This document shows positions 54,670 to 63,864 of a DNA stretch of 64,000 nt, piece after piece. The notes under the pieces were generated by a model. That model was not told where the DNA came from. It ran no database searches and saw only the letters and a list, made by a program, of their open reading frames with translations. Each line of letters begins with the position of its first letter. Positions within the stretch are counted from its first letter, which is position 1. The DNA is taken from contig NZ_JAGUCN010000021.1 in NCBI RefSeq assembly GCF_018271975.1, positions 1 to 64,000 of the forward strand, written 5' to 3'. The position numbers and the translations under genes were made by a program. The stretch comes from Carboxylicivirga mesophila (GTDB taxonomy: Bacteria > Bacteroidota > Bacteroidia > Bacteroidales > Marinilabiliaceae).

Positions 54670-55551
54670 TTACTTCTTTAACGCTTCAGCTCCTCCAACA
54701 ATTTCAAGTATCTCAGTAGTAATAGCTCCCTGGCGCGCTTTATTGTACTGTAGTTGCAGTTCGCCAAGCATATCAGTGGCATTATCGGTGGCTTTATGCA
54801 TCGATGTCATTCGGGCACCATGCTCCGATGCCAGCGATTCTAGTATTACGCGGTAAAACATGGTCTTTAAGGCATCGGGTATTACTTTGGTAATAAAAGT
54901 GGGAACATCTGGCTCAATGATAAAATCTTTGTTGCACGATGCAGCCTTTCCACACTCCGGTAATTCCATTGGCAGGAACTGAGATGAGCGAATAATCTGT
55001 ACGGCCGCATTCTTGTATTCGTTATACACGAGCACAACCTTATCATAATGTCTGGCTCTAAATGCTTCCATTATTTCATGTGCAACATCTATTGCTTTTT
55101 CGTAGCTAAAGTCGGTATATAACTCATTATAATCTTTTACCACATTATAGCCCCGCGATTTCAGTATTTTATGGGCTTGCTTACCGATTGGCTGAATATC
55201 TACATCGCCCAATGCATTTTGAAGCTTAAAATCAACTTTGCAAAGCTTCTCAACTTCTTTAATCACATTGGTATTAAAGGCACCACACAGTCCTCGGTTT
55301 GATGAAATTGGAATAATCAATATTTTACGCGGCTCCCTCACCTCGGCCCATTCGAGTTGAAATCCTTCCTCCAGAGCTTCAGACAATTTCCGGATGATAT
55401 TCGCCAGCCTGTCTACATAGGGGCGGATATAAGATATATCGTCCTGTGCCTTTTTAAATTTGGCAGCCGATACCATTTTCATGGCACTGGTTACCTGCCT
55501 GGTGGTTTTAACCGAGTTAATGCGAATACGTATGTCCTTTAAACTTGGCAT
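54670..55551 (-). CDS. atpG: F-type ATP synthase gamma subunit
   Basis: A 293-residue gamma subunit, the rotating central shaft. The N-terminal helix MPSLKDIRIRINSVKTTRQVTSAMKMVSAAK and the C-terminal helix with ASEHGARMTSMHKATDNATDML fold into the coiled coil inside the alpha/beta ring. RGLCGAFNTNV near residue 90 is a family signature. A mid-section is slightly longer than in E. coli. Last gene of the bactofilin-atpIBEFHAG run; atpD and atpC are elsewhere (19309-21074). Six bases after atpA. Confidence 0.96.
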   Translation of the reverse strand: MPSLKDIRIRINSVKTTRQVTSAMKMVSAAKFKKAQDDISYIRPYVDRLANIIRKLSEALEEGFQLEWAEVREPRKILIIPISSNRGLCGAFNTNVIKEVEKLCKVDFKLQNALGDVDIQPIGKQAHKILKSRGYNVVKDYNELYTDFSYEKAIDVAHEIMEAFRARHYDKVVLVYNEYKNAAVQIIRSSQFLPMELPECGKAASCNKDFIIEPDVPTFITKVIPDALKTMFYRVILESLASEHGARMTSMHKATDNATDMLGELQLQYNKARQGAITTEILEIVGGAEALKK

Positions 55552-55557
55552 AGTTAA

Positions 55558-57141
55558 TTATTCTTCGGTTATGTATTTGTCAGCTGTATCATTGGCTAAT
55601 GACTCAATCTGGCCGGTGATTTCATCGTTATAATTACCTTGCTTAATGTCATTCAATAGGTCTTGATGACTTATTTGCAGGCTTTCAATAAATTCCTTTT
55701 GCCACTCTTTTACTTTATCGGCTGGCACATTTTTAAGCAGACCTTTTGTACCACAATAAATCAGCGCTACTTGTTCTTCAACTTTAACTGGTTGGTACTG
55801 CGGTTGCTTTAATAGTTCAACATTTTTACGGCCTTTATCCAATACCAGCATGGTAGCCGGGTCAAGATCTGAACCAAATTTGGCAAATGCTTCCAGCTCG
55901 CGGTATTGGGCCTGGTCAAGTTTCAACGTACCAGCAACCTTTTTCATGGGTTTAATTTGCGCACTACCTCCCACACGCGATACAGAAATACCAACGTTAA
56001 TCGCCGGGCGCACACCTGAGTTAAACAGGTCACTTTCCAGGAATATCTGTCCATCTGTAATGGAGATAACGTTGGTTGGGATATAAGCCGATACGTCACC
56101 CGCCTGGGTCTCAATAATTGGTAATGCTGTCAGTGAGCCACCTCCTTTTACTAAAGGTCTTATCGATTCTGGAATATCGTTCATTTGTGCTGCAATCTCA
56201 TCCGATTCGATGATTTTTGCGGCGCGCTCCAATAAACGGCTGTGCAAATAGAATACATCGCCTGGATAGGCTTCACGGCCCGGTGGACGGCGAAGTAACA
56301 AACTCACTTCACGATACGATACGGCCTGTTTTGACAGGTCGTCATAGATGATTAATGCTGAACGGCCTGTATCTCGGAAGAATTCACCGATTGCGGTACC
56401 TGAAAACGGCGCATAGAACTGCATAGCCGATGGGTCAGCAGCCGAAGCCGCTACCACAGTGGTATATTCCATGGCCCCATGCCTTTCAAGGGTGTTCACA
56501 ATCTGTGCCACTGTACTTCCTTTCTGACCAATGGCCACATAAATACAATACACTGGCTCGCCATCGTCGTAAAACGAACGCTGGTTAATAATTGTATCGA
56601 TCGCAATAGCCGTCTTACCGGTTTGTCGGTCGCCAATGATCAGCTCGCGCTGTCCCCGTCCAATAGGTGTCATAGCGTCAACAGCCAACAGACCTGTTTG
56701 TAAAGGCTCTTTTACCGGCTGGCGATAGATTACCTGAGGCGCTTTACGTTCCAGCGGCATTTCATACGTTTGGCCTTGAATAGGGCCTTTGCCATCGATG
56801 GGTTCACCCAGGGCATTAACAACGCGACCAACTAACCCTTCACCTACATTAATGGAAGCAATACGCCCGGTACGTTTCACTAAATCGCCTTCCTTAACAG
56901 CTTGTGATGAGCCAAATAGTACGACCCCAACATTGTCCTGCTCCAGGTTAAGTACCACACCCATACATGATTCCAACTCAACCAACTCGTTGGCTTTTAC
57001 GTTGGTAAGACCATATACACGGGCAATACCATCACCCACCTGCAAAACAGTTCCAACTTCTTCCAGGTCGGTTGATGTTTGGAAGCCTGCTATCTGTTTT
57101 TTTAATAAATCCGATACTTCAGCCGGTTTTATTGTGTCCAT
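55558..57141 (-). CDS. atpA: F-type ATP synthase alpha subunit
   Basis: A 527-residue non-catalytic nucleotide-binding alpha subunit. The P-loop [15 protein letters not shown] is near residue 170, the arginine finger region lies in [20 protein letters not shown]-type sequence ([18 protein letters not shown]), and the N-terminal beta crown has [18 protein letters not shown]. Full length with all expected motifs. The peripheral stalk gene atpH lies 21 bases upstream and atpG 6 bases downstream. Confidence 0.98.
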   Translation of the reverse strand: MDTIKPAEVSDLLKKQIAGFQTSTDLEEVGTVLQVGDGIARVYGLTNVKANELVELESCMGVVLNLEQDNVGVVLFGSSQAVKEGDLVKRTGRIASINVGEGLVGRVVNALGEPIDGKGPIQGQTYEMPLERKAPQVIYRQPVKEPLQTGLLAVDAMTPIGRGQRELIIGDRQTGKTAIAIDTIINQRSFYDDGEPVYCIYVAIGQKGSTVAQIVNTLERHGAMEYTTVVAASAADPSAMQFYAPFSGTAIGEFFRDTGRSALIIYDDLSKQAVSYREVSLLLRRPPGREAYPGDVFYLHSRLLERAAKIIESDEIAAQMNDIPESIRPLVKGGGSLTALPIIETQAGDVSAYIPTNVISITDGQIFLESDLFNSGVRPAINVGISVSRVGGSAQIKPMKKVAGTLKLDQAQYRELEAFAKFGSDLDPATMLVLDKGRKNVELLKQPQYQPVKVEEQVALIYCGTKGLLKNVPADKVKEWQKEFIESLQISHQDLLNDIKQGNYNDEITGQIESLANDTADKYITEE

Positions 57142-57162
57142 CCGAAAATCAATTTAGTACGT

Positions 57163-57699
57163 TTAACTAAGCAATTGCTTTTTTATTTGTTTCAACTTAG
57201 TGCTCATGCTGGCGTCGGCCATTTTACCATCTACCTTTAGTATAAAGCCACCTAGTAGTTCGGGCTTTACTTTGATGGTGAGCTCAATGGGTGCCTTAAA
57301 TTGCTCTTTTAAAAACTGATTAAGTACATCGTGTTGCTGGTCATCAAAGTCAATGGCAGTGTATACTGTTACTTCTTTGATGCCTTTTTCATTTTTGTAT
57401 AACCAGATAAAGCGCCTGTTGATATCTGCCAGAAGAACCTCTCTGTTATTGGTTATCAGTAAGTCCAAAAGGTTGAGCGTGCTCCTGTTAACCTTTCCTT
57501 CTAAAACCGAATGAAATGCCTGCTTTTTCTGGCCGGGCTTAACTACCGGGCTGTTCAGCAAATCGGTAAAGCCTTCAGCATCGTTGCAATAGCTTTGCAG
57601 CATATTTACATCCTGGTAAATCTGCTCCAGTTCTTTTTGCTCCATAGCGAGCTTAAAAAGTGCTTTGGCATATCTGTCGGCTATTAAGCTTCTGTTCAT
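57163..57699 (-). CDS. atpH: F-type ATP synthase delta subunit
   Basis: A 178-residue delta subunit that links F1 to the peripheral stalk. The N terminus RSLIADRYAKALFKLAMEQ is the family opener, and PELLGGFILKVDGKMADASMSTKLKQI near the C terminus is the signature. Lies 21 bases before atpA and 51 after atpF on the minus strand. Confidence 0.95.
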   Translation of the reverse strand: MNRSLIADRYAKALFKLAMEQKELEQIYQDVNMLQSYCNDAEGFTDLLNSPVVKPGQKKQAFHSVLEGKVNRSTLNLLDLLITNNREVLLADINRRFIWLYKNEKGIKEVTVYTAIDFDDQQHDVLNQFLKEQFKAPIELTIKVKPELLGGFILKVDGKMADASMSTKLKQIKKQLLS

Positions 57700-57750
57700 T
57701 CTCTTATATTCAGAGGTGTTCTACCTGTTGTTGATTAGTGCATAAGCGCA

Positions 57751-58245
57751 CTAATTAAAGTTTACTTCCTGCAGGTATTTATCGATGATAGCCTTTTGCT
57801 TATCAGAAGTCTGTAACTCTTCTTCCAATAGCTTACCGGCAATATCAACCGAAAATTCTGCTACTTTCTCTTTCAATTGAAGGATGGCTTCGTTCTTTTC
57901 GCGCTCAATCTGAAGGCGGGCAGACGCAATAATTTTGTCTGCTTCCTGCTGCGCTTTTGATTTAGCATCATCCAGCATTGATTTTTTTAATTCCCGCGCA
58001 TCTTTGATCAGCTTGTCGCGCTCTTCTTTGGCCTCGTTCATAATCTGAACTTTAGTGGCATTTAAATCTTCCACTTCGACTCTGGCTTGTTCGGCTGCAG
58101 CTAATGCATACTCAATGGTCTCTTCACGAGATTTAACAGCTTGCAGAATTGGTTTCCAGGCGTATCGACGCAATATGAAAACCAATATACCAAACGTAAT
58201 GGCTGACCAAAAGACTAAACCGGGATCTGGCGTTAACAATCCCAT
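57751..58245 (-). CDS. atpF: F-type ATP synthase b subunit
   Basis: A 164-residue b subunit. One N-terminal membrane helix (about 8-27, PGLVFWSAITFGILVFILRR) is followed by a long charged coiled coil (about 30-155) rich in Ala, Glu, Lys, forming the stator stalk with delta. Sequence is typical of the phylum. Twelve bases after atpE. Confidence 0.95.
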   Translation of the reverse strand: MGLLTPDPGLVFWSAITFGILVFILRRYAWKPILQAVKSREETIEYALAAAEQARVEVEDLNATKVQIMNEAKEERDKLIKDARELKKSMLDDAKSKAQQEADKIIASARLQIEREKNEAILQLKEKVAEFSVDIAGKLLEEELQTSDKQKAIIDKYLQEVNFN

Positions 58246-58257
58246 AATCGTTGAGTT

Positions 58258-58467
58258 TTATCCTTTCATCAAAGCCACCACAATTGCAAATAAAGCAGCA
58301 CCTTCAATAAGAGCAGCAGCAATAATCATGGCCGTCTGAATTTTAGAACTTATCTCTGGCTGACGTCCCATCGCTTCCATAGCGCTTTGAGCAATTCGAC
58401 CAATTCCATATCCGGCTCCGATAATGATTAAGCCTAAACCGATTGTGGTTAATGATAAACCTTCCAT
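58258..58467 (-). CDS. atpE: F-type ATP synthase c subunit
   Basis: A 69-residue hairpin of two helices. The loop motif GRQPE (about 34-38) contacts gamma and epsilon. The ion-carrying carboxylate is E55 in AALIEGAALFAIV. It is followed by Gly, not by the Ser/Thr that with an upstream Gln binds sodium in Na-type c-rings, so proton coupling is likely. The N-terminal helix has the Gly-rich packing GAGYGIGRIAQ. Confidence 0.96.
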   Translation of the reverse strand: MEGLSLTTIGLGLIIIGAGYGIGRIAQSAMEAMGRQPEISSKIQTAMIIAAALIEGAALFAIVVALMKG

Positions 58468-58493
58468 TGTATTACGTTTAAAAATATTAACTA

Positions 58494-59573
58494 TTAATGT
58501 TCTTCACTTTCGACTGCCATACCAATAAATAGGGCAGATAATAAGGTAAATATATAAGCTTGCAATACTGCAACTAATAATTCCAACATAAACATCATCA
58601 GTGCCATAGGAACTGATACAAACCCTATGTACGCACTTTTCATCACAAAAATAAGTGAGAATAAACTCAGGATAATGATATGACCTGCTGTAATGTTAGC
58701 CAATAAACGAATCATTAGCGCAAATGGTTTTGTGAACAGGCCGATAAATTCGATAACAGATAACAGCAGGCGGATAGGTACTGGTACGCCCGGCATCCAG
58801 AATATATGTCCCCAATAACTTTTTGTACCACTGAAATTGGTTACAAAAAAGGTAATAAGGGCTAATACCATAGTTAGGGATATGTTACCGGTAAGGTTAC
58901 TGCCTCCCGGGAAGAAAGGAACCAGTCCAATCAGGTTATTTATCCAGATAAAGAAGAATAGTGTTAACAAAAAGGGCAGAAAGCGGTCTGCCTTGTGTCG
59001 GTCAATTTGTGCATAGGCAATATCATCGCGCACAAAGAGTATTAAAGGTTCGAGGAATGATTGCAGGCCTTTAGGCACAGCCGGTGGGCCCCGGTATCGT
59101 TTGGCAGCGCTGGTGAAAAGACCAATAATCAGTAGGATGCTCAGCCACATTGACGCTACATTGCGGGTAATGGAAAAGTCGATTGGTTGCGCATTAATCA
59201 CCTCATGATGGTCGTCATACTCAATTGTTCCTTCAGCATCAGTCACGTATATTTTGCCATGATACAGCTTATAGTATTTTTCTCCTTTACGAACTAATGT
59301 CTCTCCATGATGAAAGGCAGATGACATAAATATGTGCAGTCCATCGTCAATTAAAATAACCGGAAGTGGAATAGTGATGTGTTGTTCCTGACCTTGCTTG
59401 TTTGTATAGGAAATAACGTGCCACTCATGAGCATCGGCAATGTGATGCATAATCATTTCCATTGGGTCAAATTCAGCATCAGTGCTTTCCTGGTGCTGAT
59501 CGGTAGCATGTACGCTAATTGTTAATGCCAATGCGGCTATCAGTGCAAGCAATTTCTTAATAAGTTGCATCAA
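58494..59573 (-). CDS. atpB: F-type ATP synthase a subunit, with N-terminal extension
   Basis: A 359-residue a subunit that forms the proton half-channels. It is longer than the about 270 residues of E. coli. The first 145 residues contain a signal peptide (ALIAALALTISVHA) and a His/Glu-rich, probably periplasmic domain. The membrane part (about 145-355) has the key Arg in KPFALMIRLLANITAGHI and the ending VLQAYIFTLLSALFIGMAVE. Such an extension is common in Bacteroidota. 26 bases before atpE. Confidence 0.95.
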   Translation of the reverse strand: MMQLIKKLLALIAALALTISVHATDQHQESTDAEFDPMEMIMHHIADAHEWHVISYTNKQGQEQHITIPLPVILIDDGLHIFMSSAFHHGETLVRKGEKYYKLYHGKIYVTDAEGTIEYDDHHEVINAQPIDFSITRNVASMWLSILLIIGLFTSAAKRYRGPPAVPKGLQSFLEPLILFVRDDIAYAQIDRHKADRFLPFLLTLFFFIWINNLIGLVPFFPGGSNLTGNISLTMVLALITFFVTNFSGTKSYWGHIFWMPGVPVPIRLLLSVIEFIGLFTKPFALMIRLLANITAGHIIILSLFSLIFVMKSAYIGFVSVPMALMMFMLELLVAVLQAYIFTLLSALFIGMAVESEEH

Positions 59574-59602
59574 ATCTCAAGTGCTGTTATTATGTTCCTT
59601 TT

Positions 59603-59995
59603 TTACTTTATTAAGCGCAGCTTAACAACGATGTCTACGATTAAAAGCGCGAAATAGTTCATTAAGAACAATAGTATTTCTGTTTTGTTTTCGCTGTCCG
59701 TTGGATTTAAGAAAAGAAATAAATAGGAAATGATGAAGGCTAGTTTTAATCCCATTAATATCAGAAAGATAAAAGCGCTATTATCGGGGTGCTTTTTTTG
59801 TATAAAAACAAACAGGAAATAAAAAAGAAGGTATAATCCGCTGAGAAACAGGAGTGCGGATGATACCTTCTTGATTGATATTGTCAGCCATTCTGTCAAC
59901 CACCATTCTGCGCCCAATAGCACTGTTGCTAAAGTAAGGTATACGAATGATGAGCGAATGGATTGGATAGCCCAATTACTTTTTGATATTGGCAT
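59603..59995 (-). CDS. AtpI-like four-helix membrane protein in the ATP synthase operon
   Basis: A 130-residue protein with four hydrophobic helices (about 17-32, 44-64, 73-95, 104-124) in the slot occupied by AtpI in other atp operons. AtpI assists c-ring assembly and magnesium uptake, but similarity here is based on position and topology rather than motifs. It overlaps bactofilin by 20 bases on its 5' side and precedes atpB by 29 bases. Confidence 0.75.
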   Translation of the reverse strand: MPISKSNWAIQSIRSSFVYLTLATVLLGAEWWLTEWLTISIKKVSSALLFLSGLYLLFYFLFVFIQKKHPDNSAFIFLILMGLKLAFIISYLFLFLNPTDSENKTEILLFLMNYFALLIVDIVVKLRLIK

Positions 59996-60356
59996 TCGCA
60001 GCAGGTGGTGTTACCTTTTCATCCATTTTGCAGGTGCCGGTAAAGATGGCGCCTGGTTCAATTGAAAGCTTGCTGGTTTGAATGTCGCCATGCAACTTAC
60101 TGGAAGCTTTGAGCGATAATAGTTCCGATACTGTCAGACGGCCATCGAAAGTACCATAGATATCGCAGTTAGTACATTTTACTTCGCCTGTAACGGTACC
60201 ATTTTGTCCAACAAGTACTTTTCCTTTTGAGATAATATTTCCTTCGATTGAACCATCGATCTTAATATCACCGTTTGTTTCTATGTCGCCTTTGATTTTT
60301 GTACCCGGACCAATCATGTTGGGTAGCTTATTTTCAGGTTCGAAATTTTTAGCCAT
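59976..60356 (-). CDS. Bactofilin (polymer-forming cytoskeletal protein)
   Basis: A 126-residue bactofilin. The central right-handed beta-helix (about 15-110) shows the repeating pattern IKGDIETNGDIKIDGSIEGNI, GKVLVGQNGTVTGEVKCTN and YGTFDGRLTVSELL, DUF583/PF04519. Bactofilins polymerise without nucleotide and help position cell-wall enzymes or other proteins. It sits first in the ATP synthase transcript, overlapping the AtpI-like gene by 20 bases, with a TAnnTTTG promoter 29 bases upstream. Confidence 0.94.
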   Translation of the reverse strand: MAKNFEPENKLPNMIGPGTKIKGDIETNGDIKIDGSIEGNIISKGKVLVGQNGTVTGEVKCTNCDIYGTFDGRLTVSELLSLKASSKLHGDIQTSKLSIEPGAIFTGTCKMDEKVTPPAANANIKK

Positions 60357-60384
60357 TTTCCAATTGTTAGTTTTAAGAATATAA

Positions 60385-60392
60385 CAAATATA
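60385..60392 (-). promoter_or_regulatory. Candidate promoter -7 box for bactofilin-atp operon
   Basis: The minus strand reads TATATTTG (TAnnTTTG), 29 bases before the bactofilin start. No other box is seen before atpB, so it may drive the whole seven-subunit-gene run. Confidence 0.5.
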
Positions 60393-60416
60393 GATATTTA
60401 AATGCTATAACCATAG

Positions 60417-62234
60417 CTAATTTGTCACCAGAACTTTTAATTTTTGTAATTGACGATCCTTGTTTACCTGTCTTAATCTGCGTGCTGTATTGGTATAGTA
60501 GGTGTGCTGCGAAATAAACTCATATTGCATTTTATTCCATTCGTCCATTGACATTTTACCATTGTGCCGGTTGAGTTCTTTATAGAGATTGTCAGAGATA
60601 GAGATGAAATCAGCCCTGCCTAAATAGTCAAGGTCAGCATCTTTAAGTATCTTTTCCATGTAGTTCTTGGGCTGATGCCCGACTCGCGTGACATTAATCA
60701 ATTCAACTATTTGATCTATTTGATAATCCTGGTAGTAATATTGAGGTAGTATTTCTTTAGCGAAACTGATGCTGTTATCTTCATGATTACTGTATTCAAC
60801 CAGAAATCCCACATCGTGAAGCAAAGCTGCTGTTTTTAATAACAGGAGATCTTCAGAGCTGACTTTCTCTCCCCGTCCGATGATTTCAACCTGTGTAATC
60901 ACATCTTTAGTATGGGCTTTGTTGTGATAGAAAAGGTCAGGCATCAACTCGTTTTCCAGTTTGTCTAAAATAAACTCTTCAATGTCACCAAAACGAATAT
61001 GTTGCAGCTTAACGTTGAATTGCTGGTTAGGAAATATGCCATTGGTATCGGCCGAAAGTTCAGGCTTGATTCTGCGTACATAATACATGTCTGTTTCACC
61101 TTTGTATTTTATGGGCATCTTACCCCTGTAATCGCATTCAAAAAAGTCTCTGATAAGCTCATAGGTAACGCCCGTTATATTAATCATGCCGGCAGTTCCA
61201 GAGCTTTCCATCCGGGATGCTATATTAACTGTGTCTCCCCAAATATCAAATGTAACGTTTTTACGGCCTATCTCTCCTGAAATAACTGGTCCGGTATGAA
61301 TGCCAATGCGTAATTCCCATATTCCCAGCTCGGTGTTTTGTTGTTGCTTGCTATCGTGCATAAATTTTTGCATTTCCAGTCCTGCCAAAACAACTTCAAT
61401 AGGATTGGTGCGGTTGATGCTGGGTATGCCACCTGCGCACATGTATGCATCACCAATAGTTTTAATTTTTTCAATATTGTACTTCTCTACAACTCCATCG
61501 AAGTAAAAGAAGAAGCGATCCAGCTCATCGATTAAAGTTTCCGGATTAATGTGTTCAACTATTTTAGTGAACCCTTGAATGTCAGCGAAGAGTACTGTTA
61601 CTTTTTTGTATTTCCTTGAGCGTATGCGTGCTTGTTCTTTCACTGCCAGTGCGGTAGTGCCAGTATTTTTCTGTTGTGCTTTCTGTTTTATCCTAAATGC
61701 TTTACGAAACTCATCTTCAATGTTATGGGTTATTTTACGGATGCGCTGTTTAAATAATATAACTATTAGTACAAATGCCAAAAAGCTGATAAGAACAATA
61801 CTTCCAATGTAAAACAGAGTGTGCTGCCAGATGGGTAAATCAATGTCTATGCTAATTTCTTTGGTCTCACCATTAGGCAGTTCTAGCAAAAAAAAGTAGG
61901 TGCCTTCTTTTAAATTGAAAAAACTGGCAGAATTTCGGGGTGACCAGTTACTCCAATCCTCAGAATAAGGAATAAGGCGGTACCTGTACAATGGCTCTAT
62001 GGTACTATCGGTTTGCCAATATAAAGAGAAAGTTTTGCTTGATAGGGTGAGATTATTTTCAATTGAGATGGGGTGGTTGTCAGGAGATTCAGCCAAAACT
62101 TGTATATTATGTACTTGTGCCGGAAGAATATTTGGAAACAAAAGTGAAAATGTTACGTATACAACGGCGTATGAAAAGATCTTCTTGGAAAGTAATAGCT
62201 TCACAGCCCTTATGTTGATTGCTCCCTTCGGCAT
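60417..62234 (-). CDS. Membrane adenylyl cyclase with C-terminal HD domain
   Basis: A 605-residue protein. An N-terminal hydrophobic signal/anchor (about 20-40) leads to a beta-rich extracytoplasmic domain (about 41-135) like the Y_Y_Y module, then a membrane helix (about 138-161). The class III cyclase domain (about 205-390) has metal ligands D218 (LFADIQGFTK) and D262 (IGDAYM), adenine-type K258 and D330, and transition-state N337 and R341 (FDIWGDTVNIASRM). Residues about 415-600 form an HD hydrolase-like domain: YHNKAHTKDV, ALLHDVGFLVE (H473-D474) and DADLDYLGR. Thus one chain may make cAMP and hydrolyse a nucleotide. The HD substrate is unknown. Confidence 0.88.
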   Translation of the reverse strand: MPKGAINIRAVKLLLSKKIFSYAVVYVTFSLLFPNILPAQVHNIQVLAESPDNHPISIENNLTLSSKTFSLYWQTDSTIEPLYRYRLIPYSEDWSNWSPRNSASFFNLKEGTYFFLLELPNGETKEISIDIDLPIWQHTLFYIGSIVLISFLAFVLIVILFKQRIRKITHNIEDEFRKAFRIKQKAQQKNTGTTALAVKEQARIRSRKYKKVTVLFADIQGFTKIVEHINPETLIDELDRFFFYFDGVVEKYNIEKIKTIGDAYMCAGGIPSINRTNPIEVVLAGLEMQKFMHDSKQQQNTELGIWELRIGIHTGPVISGEIGRKNVTFDIWGDTVNIASRMESSGTAGMINITGVTYELIRDFFECDYRGKMPIKYKGETDMYYVRRIKPELSADTNGIFPNQQFNVKLQHIRFGDIEEFILDKLENELMPDLFYHNKAHTKDVITQVEIIGRGEKVSSEDLLLLKTAALLHDVGFLVEYSNHEDNSISFAKEILPQYYYQDYQIDQIVELINVTRVGHQPKNYMEKILKDADLDYLGRADFISISDNLYKELNRHNGKMSMDEWNKMQYEFISQHTYYTNTARRLRQVNKDRQLQKLKVLVTN

Positions 62235-62272
62235 AATAGTTCTGGTATCGTTCCCTTACTTGCAATTAGAAT

Positions 62273-62280
62273 CAAAAGTA
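62273..62280 (-). promoter_or_regulatory. Candidate promoter -7 box for cyclase-HD gene
   Basis: The minus strand reads TACTTTTG (TAnnTTTG), 39 bases before the start at 62234, in the 89-base gap divergent from the universal stress gene. Confidence 0.4.
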
Positions 62281-62323
62281 CTATATTTATTCCGTTAATA
62301 AAGAACATTCAGTATAGCTTTTT

Positions 62324-63157
62324 ATGGACACATCAAAGAACACAATTCTGGTTCCCTGCGATTTCACCGAAGGTGTAGATTTTGCAGTAAGACATGCCAT
62401 TAAGGTTGCTAAGGAATTAGATGCAGGCATTCACCTGTTGCATATTGCGAAAAAAGAAGAAGAGATTTCTGCACTTGAAGATCGCTTGACCGCATATGCC
62501 AATGAAATCCATGAACGCATGGGAGTTCTGCCAACAACATCGGTAAAGGAGGGTACTATCTTTAAAACAATTAATGCAGTTGTTGAAGAGCTAAACTGCC
62601 TTTTGGTGGTGATGGTGACTCATGGTATGAAAGGATTGCAAAAGCTAACTGGTAGCTGGGCTTTGAAAGTAATTGTTGGATCAAAAATTCCATATCTTGT
62701 TGTTCAGTCTGCTCCCAAGCGCGATGATTATCAGAAGATAGTATTCCCAATTGACTATAAGGCTGAGAACAAGGAAAAGCTGAAGTGGATTCAGTTCTTG
62801 TATCAGTTCTCGAAGCCAAAAGTTTATATATATGCTTCGGCCACCAAGGAAGGAATTATCGATAGCCGGACAAAAGCGAATGTTGTGTTTTCTAAAAAGT
62901 ACCTTGAAGAGAAAGGGATTGATTATGAGTTAGTCTTATCTGAAGGAGAAGCATCCTTTTCTCAGGAAACTATTCAGTTCTCAGAAAAAATAGATGCTGA
63001 TTTAGTGTTGGTGATGACTACGCGCGATATTGCTTTTCATGACTATGTTTTAGGTGCCTACGAACAATATATTATTGCTAACAGTGCGAAAATGCCTGTA
63101 TTGGTAATAAACCCCCGTACTGACTTAATGAAGTATGGTTACGGAGGTTTTGGTTGA
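62324..63157 (+). CDS. Tandem universal stress protein
   Basis: A 277-residue protein with two Usp domains (about 5-140 and 145-270). Domain 1 has [20 protein letters not shown] and [15 protein letters not shown], near the ATP-binding loop GxxG...GS. Domain 2 has [13 protein letters not shown] and the ending MPVLVINPR, but lacks an obvious GxxG loop, so it may not bind ATP. Cytosolic stress or energy-status protein. It is divergent from the cyclase gene, so the two may share control. Confidence 0.9.
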   Translation: MDTSKNTILVPCDFTEGVDFAVRHAIKVAKELDAGIHLLHIAKKEEEISALEDRLTAYANEIHERMGVLPTTSVKEGTIFKTINAVVEELNCLLVVMVTHGMKGLQKLTGSWALKVIVGSKIPYLVVQSAPKRDDYQKIVFPIDYKAENKEKLKWIQFLYQFSKPKVYIYASATKEGIIDSRTKANVVFSKKYLEEKGIDYELVLSEGEASFSQETIQFSEKIDADLVLVMTTRDIAFHDYVLGAYEQYIIANSAKMPVLVINPRTDLMKYGYGGFG

Positions 63158-63180
63158 TAAACTTTTCAAATAGCATATAT

Positions 63181-63210
63181 AAAAAGACGATCTGGGATGA
63201 TCGTCTTTTT
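63181..63210 (+). terminator. Terminator after universal stress gene
   Basis: AAAAAGACGATC (63181-63192) pairs with GATCGTCTTTTT (63199-63210), followed by TTG. A classic intrinsic terminator 24 bases after the stop. Confidence 0.88.
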
Positions 63211-63240
63211 TTGTACCATGTTTTTTTACGCGAATTAAAA

Positions 63241-63248
63241 TACTTTTG
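63241..63248 (+). promoter_or_regulatory. Candidate promoter -7 box for rdgB
   Basis: TACTTTTG matches TAnnTTTG, 35 bases before the rdgB start at 63283. Confidence 0.45.
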
Positions 63249-63282
63249 TCTACAAATCGTTTTATTAAAAAACAATAACATC

Positions 63283-63864
63283 ATGGAACTGGTCTTTGCT
63301 ACGAATAATGAGCATAAACTTCGGGAGATTCAACTGCTTTTGGGCTGTAGTTTAAAACTATTGAGCTTAAAGGATATAGATTGTAATGAAGAGATTCCGG
63401 AGACAGGGACCACTTTGGAGGCTAATGCAAGGCAAAAGTCAGAATATGTATTTAATAAGTTTGGCCTCAATTGCTTTGCCGACGATACAGGATTGGAAAT
63501 TGATGCCCTTAATGGTGAGCCAGGTGTTTATTCTGCCAGGTATGCAGGTACAGATAAAGATGCCGAAGCGAATATGAATAAAGTGTTAGACTTAATGAGT
63601 GAGGAGAATCATCGAAAGGCACGGTTTCGTACCGTTATTTCGTTGATTATCGATGGCAAAGAGCATCAGTTTGAGGGTGTTGTTGAGGGTGAGATTCTCA
63701 GGGAACGTTCGGGGAAAGAAGGCTTCGGATATGATCCTATTTTTACGCCAGATGGCTATCAGCAGTCCTTTGCTGAAATGGCTATGGAACTCAAGAATGA
63801 AATTAGTCACCGTGGAAGGGCTATAAAAAAGTTAATTGATTTTTTGAAAGAGCACTATGGGTAA
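63283..63864 (+). CDS. rdgB: Non-canonical purine NTP pyrophosphatase (RdgB/HAM1)
   Basis: A 193-residue RdgB/Ham1 enzyme that hydrolyses ITP, dITP and XTP to keep damaged purines out of nucleic acids. Start at 63283 ([16 protein letters not shown]), after a promoter and terminator; a frame extension to 63154 would run through both. Motifs: ATNNEHK (nucleotide loop), [20 protein letters not shown] (catalytic Asp), SARYAG, and [12 protein letters not shown] near residue 148. It overlaps the next gene by 8 bases. Confidence 0.95.
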   Translation: MELVFATNNEHKLREIQLLLGCSLKLLSLKDIDCNEEIPETGTTLEANARQKSEYVFNKFGLNCFADDTGLEIDALNGEPGVYSARYAGTDKDAEANMNKVLDLMSEENHRKARFRTVISLIIDGKEHQFEGVVEGEILRERSGKEGFGYDPIFTPDGYQQSFAEMAMELKNEISHRGRAIKKLIDFLKEHYG

